Made by a program: the position numbers and the translations under genes. A stretch of 64,000 nt of DNA from CAVWQV01 sp963757115 (GTDB lineage Bacteria > Pseudomonadota > Alphaproteobacteria > Acetobacterales > Acetobacteraceae). The notes beneath the pieces are model-generated. The model saw only the letters and a list, made by a program, of their open reading frames with translations, did not search any database and was not told where the DNA came from. The first letter of the stretch is position 1. Each line of letters starts with the position of its first letter. The stretch is taken from the NCBI GenBank assembly GCA_963757115.1, contig CAVWQV010000008.1, forward strand, positions 1-64,000. The letters run 5' to 3'. This document shows positions 56,553-64,000 of this stretch, piece after piece.

Positions 56553-57572
56553 GTGCGTGCCTATCGCTTCGATGATCTCAAGAGCCTGAACGACTTGACG
56601 ATCCACGACGAGCCGATGCCCGAGCCGCAGCGCGGGGAAGTGCTCGTCAAGGTTCACGCCGTCTCGCTCAACTATCGTGACCTTTCGGTGGTGCTGGGCA
56701 ACTATGTTTGGGCCGCGAAGGCCGGGCTCGTGCCGTGCAGCGACGCTGCGGGCGAGATCGCGGCGGTCGGCGACGGCGTGACGCGCTTCAGACCCGGCGA
56801 TCGGGTGATCAGCACCTTCCATCCGCGCTGGTTCGGCGGCCGGCCGCATTTCACAATGGGGAGCGAGACCTACGGCAGCGGGTCCGAGGGTTGGCTGGCC
56901 GAGTACAAGGTTGTGTCACAGGAGGCGCTGGTACCGCTGCCCGGCATGCTTTCCTTTGCGGAGGGATCAACCCTTCCCTGCGCCGCGACGACGGCGTGGA
57001 GCGCGCTGTCCGGCCCTGTGCCGATCCGCGTCGGGCAGACCGTGCTGACGCTTGGAACCGGCGGCGTGTCGATTTTCGCAGTGCAGCTCGCCAAGGCGCT
57101 CGGGGCCACCGTGATCGGCACGACCTCAAGTGCCGGCAAGGCCGAACGGTTGCGGGCGCTTGGTGCGGACCACGTCATCAACTACTCGGAAATCCCGCTT
57201 TGGGGGCAGCACGTGAAAAAAGAGCTGACCTCCGGCATCGGCGTCGATTGTGTGGTTGAGGTTGGCGGTCCCGCCACGGTCAACGAGTCGCTCCACGCAG
57301 TTCGCTGGGGCGGCGAGGTGGTGCTGATTGGGTTCCTGTCGCAAGACAACCCCGGAATTGACTACTTCCACCTGAAAGGCAGTGGCGCCACGGTGCGCTC
57401 GATCGGCGTCGGGGATCGAGCGGCTGCGGAGGATCTGGTCCGCGCCGTCGGCGGGACCGGGATCAAGCCGGTCATCGACCGTGTCTTCGCCTTCGGGGAC
57501 GCCCGATCCGCCTTCGAACGCCTGCGAAGCGGCAGTCACATCGGGAAGATCGTCATCAACGTGAGCGGCTAG
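56553..57572 (+). CDS. MDR-superfamily (zinc-type alcohol dehydrogenase/quinone reductase-like) oxidoreductase
   Basis: 339 residues from GTG 56553 (AGGAG eight bases upstream): VRAYRFDDLKSLNDLTIHDE, VSLNYRDLSVVLGNYV, GDGVTRFRPGDRVI, nucleotide-binding LTLGTGGVSIFAVQLAKALG (GxGxxx) and ALGADHVINY. Structural/catalytic zinc Cys clusters of classical ADH are absent, as in the quinone-reductase branch; NADPH is the likely cofactor. Overlaps nothing but follows LLM by 64 bases, same strand. Confidence 0.82.
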   Translation: MRAYRFDDLKSLNDLTIHDEPMPEPQRGEVLVKVHAVSLNYRDLSVVLGNYVWAAKAGLVPCSDAAGEIAAVGDGVTRFRPGDRVISTFHPRWFGGRPHFTMGSETYGSGSEGWLAEYKVVSQEALVPLPGMLSFAEGSTLPCAATTAWSALSGPVPIRVGQTVLTLGTGGVSIFAVQLAKALGATVIGTTSSAGKAERLRALGADHVINYSEIPLWGQHVKKELTSGIGVDCVVEVGGPATVNESLHAVRWGGEVVLIGFLSQDNPGIDYFHLKGSGATVRSIGVGDRAAAEDLVRAVGGTGIKPVIDRVFAFGDARSAFERLRSGSHIGKIVINVSG

Positions 57573-57651
57573 CGTGCCGAGTCCTTGGTGGGAACGAACC
57601 CGGGCGTTTCTACAGGCCGTGCAGCGGCCGAGTCCCAGGAGAACCTAAATC

Positions 57652-58656
57652 GTGAGCAAGCCGACCGTCTTCCTCTCCCAGCCGATGCACCAGGACGGGA
57701 TCAACCTGCTCAAGATGCACGCCGACGTGATCGAAGGCGTGCACCACCCTGTCGCGTCCGACGCGGAAATCGAGGCGGCACTTGCGAAGAGCGATGCCGT
57801 CGTCATCCGTTCCATGCCGCTTACCTCAGCACGGATGGACAAGGCGCCCCACCTCAAAGTGGTCGCCAAGCATGGCGCCGGCATGGACTCCATCGACATA
57901 CCGGCGGCGACCGAGCGCGGCATTGTCGTCGCCAACTCCGGTGACGCCAACGCCTTTGCGGTCGCCCAGCACGCCGTGGCTTTGATGCTGGCGGTGCAGC
58001 GGGATGTCTTGAACGTCGACAGGATTGTGCGGGCAGGCGGCTACCAGCAACGGGAGAAAATGGCATCGTCGCTGCGCGATTTGTGGGAGATGACGGTCGG
58101 CTTGGTCGGGCTCGGCAACATCGGCCGCCACGCGGCGCACATGGTCGGCAAAGGTTTCAATGCGAAGGTGCTGGCGTTTGATCCGATGATGTCGGCCGAC
58201 ACCATGCAGGCCCTCGGCATTGAGAAGATGGACGCGCTTCCGGATCTGCTCGGGCGCGCGGACATCGTCTCGCTCCACTTGCCGCTCAACGAGAAGACGC
58301 GCCACCTGATCGGCGCCGCCGAGCTTGCGGCGATGAAGCCGACCGCGGTCATCGTGAACACCTCTCGTGGCGGCATCATCGACGAGGCAGCGCTGATCGA
58401 GGCGCTCAAAGCGGGCCGGATCAAGGGGGCAGGTCTCGACGTCTTCGAGCAGGAGCCACCGCCCTCCGACCACCCGTTGTTCGCGCTCGGCAACGTCATC
58501 CTGTCGCCGCACATCGGCGGCGGCAGCGCGATCGCGCGCAGCAAGACGTCTTTAGCTGCAGCAAACGCGGCCTTGTCGGTGCTGTCCGGGCGCAAGCCGG
58601 AATACTTCATCAACAGCGAAGTGTCTGGGCGGACCCGCGCGACACTGTCCTCCTGA
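57652..58656 (+). CDS. D-2-hydroxyacid dehydrogenase (phosphoglycerate dehydrogenase-like)
   Basis: 334 residues from GTG 57652 with AGGAG upstream. Rossmann motif VGLVGLGNIGRHAAHMVGKG, catalytic Arg in VNTSRGGIIDEAALIEAL, Glu in DVFEQEPPPSDHPLF and His in LSPHIGGGSAIA. NAD-dependent reduction of a 2-oxoacid to a D-hydroxyacid or the reverse. Together with the two RraA-type genes it suggests handling of 2-oxo acids. Confidence 0.85.
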   Translation: MSKPTVFLSQPMHQDGINLLKMHADVIEGVHHPVASDAEIEAALAKSDAVVIRSMPLTSARMDKAPHLKVVAKHGAGMDSIDIPAATERGIVVANSGDANAFAVAQHAVALMLAVQRDVLNVDRIVRAGGYQQREKMASSLRDLWEMTVGLVGLGNIGRHAAHMVGKGFNAKVLAFDPMMSADTMQALGIEKMDALPDLLGRADIVSLHLPLNEKTRHLIGAAELAAMKPTAVIVNTSRGGIIDEAALIEALKAGRIKGAGLDVFEQEPPPSDHPLFALGNVILSPHIGGGSAIARSKTSLAAANAALSVLSGRKPEYFINSEVSGRTRATLSS

Positions 58657-58765
58657 ACGAGGCCGTTGCCGCTGCTTGAATGTCGGTCGCCTGACAGCAG
58701 CCGTTCTTTGGCGGGGCTGGATCCCAGGGTGCGCTGCCCGGACAAGGCATGAATTGGAGGAACCC

Positions 58766-59470
58766 ATGACGTCGAGGATTTACCACCGCATTCCCCCATG
58801 CGATCCAGCGCTCGTTGAGGAGGCCGGCAACTACGCGGTCGCCGACCTGCACGAATCGATGGATCCCATTTCTGGTCGCCTCGCCCTGTTCAGTCCGGCG
58901 ATCCGCCCGCTGAACCGCGGCATCCGCATCTCCGGCCAGGCCATGACCGTCAGCGTGTTTCCGGGCGATGGCCTGCTTGGCCACAAGGCGGCGCAGATGG
59001 TCAAACCGGGCCAGGTCATCGTGATGACGAACGGCGGCACCGGGCCGCAGGTTATGTTCGCGGAACTGATCGCGCTCGCGGCCCGGCAGTCCGGCGCCCG
59101 CGGCGTCGTCGTCGAAAGCTGTATCCGCGACACGGACGCGCTCACCGCCATGCGTTTCCCGGTCTGGTCGAGCGGCGTGCATTCCGGCCACACCAACAAG
59201 AGCGGCCCCGGCATGATCAACGTTCCCGTTGTCTGCGGCGGTGTGCTGGTCAACCCCGGCGACGTCATCGTAGCCGACGACGATGGCGTCATCTGCATCC
59301 CGCCGAAGCTCCTGCCGCAGGCGATCGAGAAAGCCAAGGCGCGCGCTGCACGAGAGGTCAAAATCCGCGCAGCGATCAAGGAAGGCAAGGTTCTGTTCGA
59401 CATCCTGAACCTGCAAGCGGCGATGGACGCCGCCGGCGTAGAAGAGATCGACGCAACCTGGCAGGACTAG
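58766..59470 (+). CDS. RraA-family protein (HMG/CHA aldolase-like), second copy
   Basis: 234 residues from ATG 58766 with a strong GGAGG. FAELIALAARQSGARGVVVE, SCIRDTDAL (Arg-Asp kept), GDVIVADDDGVICIPPKLLP. Closer to the HMG aldolase (LigK/ProA) size than the first copy. Two diverged family members in one cluster suggest two different steps or a heteromer. Confidence 0.83.
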   Translation: MTSRIYHRIPPCDPALVEEAGNYAVADLHESMDPISGRLALFSPAIRPLNRGIRISGQAMTVSVFPGDGLLGHKAAQMVKPGQVIVMTNGGTGPQVMFAELIALAARQSGARGVVVESCIRDTDALTAMRFPVWSSGVHSGHTNKSGPGMINVPVVCGGVLVNPGDVIVADDDGVICIPPKLLPQAIEKAKARAAREVKIRAAIKEGKVLFDILNLQAAMDAAGVEEIDATWQD

Positions 59471-59479
59471 GCGGCTTCC

Positions 59480-60463
59480 GTGCTGACGCGCCGTCAAGGG
59501 CTCGCGGGTGCTTCCGCGGCGAGCGTTGCCGGGTTGCGCGCGCGCTCCGTCCTGGCACAGGCCGCCCCGACGGTCGGGACGCCTGTTTCCTTCGCGGTGC
59601 CGCCCGGGGCCTGTGACTGCCACGTGCACGTCTTCCCGGACCCAGGCCGCTTTCCGTTCTGGGAAGGCCGGGCCTATACGCCTCCCCTCGCCACTGCAGA
59701 CGACCTCCTGACGCTGCAGCAAGCGCTCCATCTCGATCGTGTCGTCATCGTCCAGCCGAGCGTCTACGGCGCCGACAACTCCGCGATGCTCGACGGCATG
59801 CGCCAGCTCGGGCCGAAGCGGGCGAGGGGCGTCGCCGTGATCGGGCCAAGCACCAGCGCTGCGGACCTCGACGCCATGCATAAGGCCGGGGTGCGTGGCG
59901 TTCGCTTGAACCTGGACACGGCTGGCGTCACCGACCCGGCGGCCGCGAAGCGTATCCTGGAGACCGCTCTCAAGCAGATCGAGGGCAGACCCTGGCACAT
60001 CCAGATCTACACTCGCCTTTCCGTCATTTCGGAGATGAAGGAGGAATTCGGGCAGCTACCAGTTCCGGTCGTATTCGACCATTTTGCCGGCGCAAGCGGG
60101 ACGCGCGGCGTTGACCAGCCTGGCTTCGATGCGATCCTCGACCTCCTCCGCTCAGGCAAGGCCTACGTGAAGGTGTCCGCCCCGTATCGGGCCTCCGGTG
60201 AAGCGCCCGACTATCCGGGGCTAACATCCTTGGCTTGGGCACTGGTCGCCGCGAACGCGAGCCGGATCCTCTGGGGTAGTGACTGGCCTCATCCGGGCGG
60301 CCCAGCCTCGGCGACCTACAAAGCGACTGACGTAAGGCCCCCGTATCAAACCGACGATGGGCGGACGCTCAACCTGTTGGCGGGGTGGTTCCCAGACACT
60401 GCAACCCGCCAGCGCATCCTCGGCGAAAATCCGGCACGCCTCTACGAGTTCCCGAGTCCTTGA
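59480..60463 (+). CDS. Amidohydrolase, LigI/PDC-lactonase-like, with Tat-type signal
   Basis: 327 residues from GTG 59480. N-terminal MLTRRQGLAGASAASVAGL with twin Arg and ALA-type cleavage before QAAP, then the metal site CDCHVHVFPDPGRFPF (HxH), VFDHFAGASG and WGSDWPHPGGP. Sequence order is as in 2-pyrone-4,6-dicarboxylate lactonase of the protocatechuate 4,5-cleavage route, but LigI is cytosolic while this one carries an export signal. Confidence 0.82.
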   Translation: MLTRRQGLAGASAASVAGLRARSVLAQAAPTVGTPVSFAVPPGACDCHVHVFPDPGRFPFWEGRAYTPPLATADDLLTLQQALHLDRVVIVQPSVYGADNSAMLDGMRQLGPKRARGVAVIGPSTSAADLDAMHKAGVRGVRLNLDTAGVTDPAAAKRILETALKQIEGRPWHIQIYTRLSVISEMKEEFGQLPVPVVFDHFAGASGTRGVDQPGFDAILDLLRSGKAYVKVSAPYRASGEAPDYPGLTSLAWALVAANASRILWGSDWPHPGGPASATYKATDVRPPYQTDDGRTLNLLAGWFPDTATRQRILGENPARLYEFPSP

Positions 60464-60547
60464 CAGCCCCCTAGCTTGGACGCCCAATCGGCCAGAAGGC
60501 GCGGGTTCAACGCCTTGATGGCGCGCGCCACCGGGGGGTGTTCGTCA

Positions 60548-61246
60548 ATGGCCAAGAACCACGCGCAACCGAGCGCTTCCCTACTTCCAGCGCGCGAACG
60601 TTTCGATATCATTCCGCTCCTGCCGGAGTCCCTCCGTCCGCTGTTCTTGGACAAGGCTAGCACTCGCCGTTATTCGGAAGGTCAAACGATCTACTCCCAG
60701 GGGGATACTGCCTGCGAGTTCTACCGTATTGTGGCCGGCACTGTCCGCCTGACGTTTATCGATCGCGACGGACGGGAGGTTGTATACATCCACTATGAGC
60801 CGAACGACTGTTTCGGCTACAGCGACCTGATCGACGGCAAGGGGCTTCCACACACAGCGCAAGCCTACAGCAATGTCGAAGTCCAGGTCCTAGGCCGGGC
60901 TGCTTTCAATGCGCTTCGAATGCACCGGGCCTTCGACGAAGCCTTGTTGCGCCTGCTTTGCGGCTACATGCGCCTTCTCAGCGAGGACGTCGCGGACGCG
61001 AGGTTGGACGCACTGCCAAACCGCCTCGCGCTTCGGCTTTTGGAGATGGCCCGGCCGAATGAGGCTGGATTGCCCACTGTCCACGTCTCGCAGTCGGAGC
61101 TTGGGCTGATGGTCGGCGCGACGCGGCAATGGGTCAACAAGCTCCTGAGGGAGTTTCAGGACGATGGGCTTGTTGAAGTAGCCTACGGAACTGTCCTCCT
61201 TCGCGACATGAGCGCGCTGAAGCGGCGCGCCAAAGACCTTTATTGA
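60548..61246 (+). CDS. Crp/Fnr-family transcriptional regulator
   Basis: 232 residues from ATG 60548 (GGGGGG upstream; the frame is open to 60476). Cyclic-nucleotide-binding-like barrel (STRRYSEGQTIYSQGDTACE, HYEPNDCFGYSDLIDG) and C-terminal winged HTH with VSQSELGLMVGATRQWVNKL. No Cys cluster for an Fe-S sensor. Lies between the amidohydrolase and the ferredoxin oxidoreductase on the same strand; likely local regulator. Confidence 0.85.
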   Translation: MAKNHAQPSASLLPARERFDIIPLLPESLRPLFLDKASTRRYSEGQTIYSQGDTACEFYRIVAGTVRLTFIDRDGREVVYIHYEPNDCFGYSDLIDGKGLPHTAQAYSNVEVQVLGRAAFNALRMHRAFDEALLRLLCGYMRLLSEDVADARLDALPNRLALRLLEMARPNEAGLPTVHVSQSELGLMVGATRQWVNKLLREFQDDGLVEVAYGTVLLRDMSALKRRAKDLY

Positions 61247-61297
61247 TTGTCGGCTGCTTGACAGTGCGCAGCGAAGATCGCGCGCTAAGAATCCCGC

Positions 61298-64000
61298 ATG
61301 GGAGAGACACAAGCAAATCAGGCTGAACCCCGGTCCGAGGGGCCGAGCGCCGCGCTCGACGACAAGTGGGCCGTGACAAGTGGTCCCCGCGAGGAAAAAG
61401 AAACAAAGGCGAAAAAGGCGCCTCGGGCCGAACGTCGGATTGACGGGTCGACTGTCACGCTCGACGACAAATGGACGGCTACGCGTGGCCCGGTCCTCAT
61501 GAACGGGACGCAGGCCATCGCGCGCGTGCTCCTGGCGCAGTCGGAGCTTGACCGGTCGCAAGGCCTCAGGACGGCAGGCTACGTCTCCGGTTACCGCGGG
61601 TCGCCGCTCGGCAGCGTCGACACGACCCTGTGGTCCATCCGCGACCGGCTCAAGGAAGCGGAGATCCGCTTCCAGCCTGGCGTGAACGAGGACATCGCCG
61701 CGACGGCGATGCGCGGCACGCAGCAGGTCGGCCTGCTGCCGGACCCACGGTTCGAAGGCGTGTTCGCCGCTTGGTATGGCAAAGGGCCAGGGGTCGACCG
61801 GTCGTGCGATGCGTTGAAGCACGGCAACTACGCCGGCACGAGCCCAAAGGGCGGCGTGCTCTGTTTCTACGGTGACGACCACGCGGGGAAGTCCTCGACC
61901 GTCGCCCACCAGAGCGAGCAGGCGATGGCGACGTGCCTCATCCCGTCGCTTTATCCTGCGACCGCGGCCGAGGTCGTCACCTTCGGCCTGCTCGGTTACG
62001 CGCTGTCGCGCTACAGCGGCGCCTGGGTCGGGATAAAATGCGTCAACGAGACGGCCGAGCAGACGATGACCGTCGACTTGGCGCTCGACGAGTTCGCGCC
62101 CGTCCTCCCGCCGCCTGGTGCCGGCGACGTCCACATCGGTCTCGGATCCTACAGCCCGCTCCTTGAAGAGCAGACTGCGGTCGAGTCCCGCCTGCCACGC
62201 GTTCACGCCTTTGTCCGCGCCAACGGGATTGACCGCACCATCTTCCAGGCGCCGCAGCCGCGGCTCGGGCTCGTTGCGGCGGGCAAGAGCTACGGTGACG
62301 TGCGCCAGGCGCTGGCCCTGCTCGGATTGAGCCAGGAGGGTGCCGCAGCACTCGGGATCTCACTTTACAAGGTGGGCTGCATCTGGCCGCTCGAACCGGA
62401 AGGCTTGGTCGCCTTCGCCGAGGGCCACGACGCGCTCCTTGTGATCGAGGAGAAGAAGAGCTTCCTCGAGCAGCAAGCCGCCGCCCTCCTGGTCAACCGC
62501 GCCGAGCGGCCGCGGATCTTCGGCAAGGTGGACGAGGCCGGGCAGAAGCTGTTCTCGTCGGTGAAGCTGCTCGATCCGGCGGACATCGCGGTTGCCATCG
62601 CCCGGCGGCTGGAAAACCTTGGTGTCGATGACGGGCGCCTACGCGCCGCTGCCGGGGCCCTTGCGGGCGGGTCCGATGCCTCGCCGACCCCGACCGCGGC
62701 GATCCAACCGGGAAGTCCGTCGAACGAGATCGTCGGAACGCCAAAGCGCAGTCCTTTCTTCTGCTCGGGATGCCCGCACAACCGCTCGACCCGGGTGCCC
62801 GACGGCAGCCTCAGCATGACGGGCATCGGCTGCCACACCATGGTGAACTTCGTCCGCCCCGAGCAGGCTCTGCTGCCGACCCAGATGGGCGGCGAAGGCG
62901 GCAATTGGCTCGGGATCGCACCCTTCAGCGGCACGAAGCACATGTTCCAGAACATGGGCGACGGGACCTACTACCACTCGGGGCTGCTCGCCATTCGGGC
63001 TGCCGTCGCTGCCAAGGTGAACATCACCTACAAGATCCTCTACAACGACGCGGTGGCGATGACCGGCGGCCAGCCGGTGGACGGCCCGATCTCCGTCGCC
63101 GACATCGCCCGGCAGGTCCGCGACGAAGGCGTGAAGACCGTGGTCATCGTGAGCGACGATCCACGCCGCCACAAAAACGTTCCTGGCATGCCCCGGCACA
63201 TCCAGATTTTCCACCGCGACCGGCTCGACGAGGTGCAACGGCGGCTGCGCGAGACCGAGGGCACAAGCGTCCTCATCTACGAGCAGACCTGCGCGGCCGA
63301 GAAGCGCCGCCGCCGCAAGCGGGGGAAGTTTCCCGATCCGCCGAAGCGACTGTTCATCTCGAAGGCGGTCTGCGAAGGCTGCGGCGACTGCTCGGTCCAG
63401 TCGACCTGCGTGAGTCTGGAGCCGGTCGAGACCGCGCTCGGCACGAAGAGAAAAATCGACCAGTCGAGCTGCAACAAGGACTACAGCTGCCTTAACGGGT
63501 TCTGCCCGTCCTTCATCACCGTCCGCGACGCGGAGCCGCGCAAGCCCGCGCCCTCGGAGATCGATGATTCGGTGTTCGAGGGGCTGCCCGACCCGCAGGT
63601 CGCCGCATGCGAAGGCGATACCGAAAACCTGATGATCGCCGGCATCGGCGGCACCGGCGTCGTCACCGCCGCGGCCTTGATCGGCATGGCGGCCCACCTC
63701 GACGGGAAAGCCGCGTCGTTGTTCGACATGACGGGCCTCGCCCAGAAGAACGGCGCGGTGTACAGCCACGTCCGGGTCGGGCGAACGGCGGACGCTATCG
63801 CCACCCAGCGCATCGGCCGCGGCGAGATCAACATCCCTGATCGCCTTTGACCCCGTGGCCGCCTTGGGCGACGAGTTCGGCAGCAACCTTGGCGGTGGGC
63901 CGGACGCGCGCGGTGGTGAACACCGACGTGGCGTCGACGGTCGCCTTCCAGTTCGACCGCGACTTCAAGGTCGACCCCAGGCTCTTGCTCGCTCGCCTGA
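61298..64000 (+). pseudogene. Indolepyruvate:ferredoxin oxidoreductase (2-oxoacid:acceptor type), partial, shifted near the end
   Basis: ATG 61298. The alpha part has AGYVSGYRGSPLGSVDTTLW, QPGVNEDIAATAMRGTQQVG, YGKGPGVDRSCDALKHGNYA. The TPP-binding part has CSGCPHNRSTRVPDG, MGGEGGNWLGIAPF. The Fe-S part has CEGCGDCSVQSTCVSLEP and CNKDYSCLNGFCPSF. The gamma-like part has IAGIGGTGVVTAAALIG. The frame breaks near 63845 and again near 63905 (TRAVVNTDVASTVAFQFDRD) and runs out of the window. An N-terminal extension repeats a SxxLDDKW-T-GP unit twice. Oxidatively decarboxylates aryl- or branched 2-oxoacids to acyl-CoA. Confidence 0.85.

Noticed and set aside
1..64000. tRNA or rRNA genes
   Set aside because: No cloverleaf-like or rRNA-like sequence was noticed in reading; absence not proven without a covariance search.

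Overview
The window is GC-rich alphaproteobacterial DNA. The mix of families (Ti-type TraA relaxases, RepA_C-type plasmid replication proteins, a DUF1403 protein, a ParA partition cassette, a CheB-CheR hybrid kinase) fits a large, mosaic plasmid or megaplasmid of an Acetobacteraceae-like bacterium. The family-level assignment is inference; no rRNA, tRNA or core marker was seen.

Layout. (1) 0-9.5 kb: end of a band-7/SPFH gene, then an overlapping leftward operon PPK2 - HAD phosphatase/phosphoglucomutase - GH65 phosphorylase, a lone receiver with a small partner ORF, and one 1447-residue CheB-CheR-PAS-histidine kinase-REC-REC-LuxR protein. (2) 9.5-20.5 kb: backbone block A: traA (leftward) with an oriT-like palindrome, a decayed PAS/REC gene, a traD-like remnant, rep copy 1 with flanking iteron-like repeats, then a winged-helix-like protein, an HTH-type protein, a small Cys-pair protein, an S1/P1 nuclease and an ABC exporter. 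(3) 20.5-44.5 kb: accessory interior: a methyltransferase, a double-XRE regulator, a third rep fragment, an IS630 element inserted in a BPSL0067-family gene, an AT-richer cassette of exported or membrane proteins, a truncated cyclase-ATPase, an IS21 remnant, a 2OG-oxygenase plus methyltransferase/cNMP-domain pair, a small hydrolase operon, a serine recombinase, parA plus partner with a repeat-rich centromere-like region, DUF1403 genes and a graveyard of fragments. (4) 44.5-53.8 kb: backbone block B, an inverted, diverged copy of block A (ABC, nuclease, Cys-pair protein, HTH, winged-helix, then rep copy 2, oriT-like site and traA), except that rep lies in the same orientation as in block A. (5) 54-64 kb: a rightward catabolic cluster: two RraA-family proteins, an LLM flavin monooxygenase, an MDR dehydrogenase, a D-2-hydroxyacid dehydrogenase, a LigI-like amidohydrolase, a Crp/Fnr regulator and an indolepyruvate:ferredoxin oxidoreductase running off the end.

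How it fits together. The two backbone blocks look like the maintenance and transfer regions of two related plasmids joined in one molecule, each with its own rep and rep-box variant. The interior carries cargo and transposon scars. The right arm looks like a functional metabolic module with its own regulator.

Caution: about twenty genes carry one or more single-base frame changes, several compensated within a few codons. Many may be sequence errors rather than real decay, so 'pseudogene' below often means 'not open as given'.
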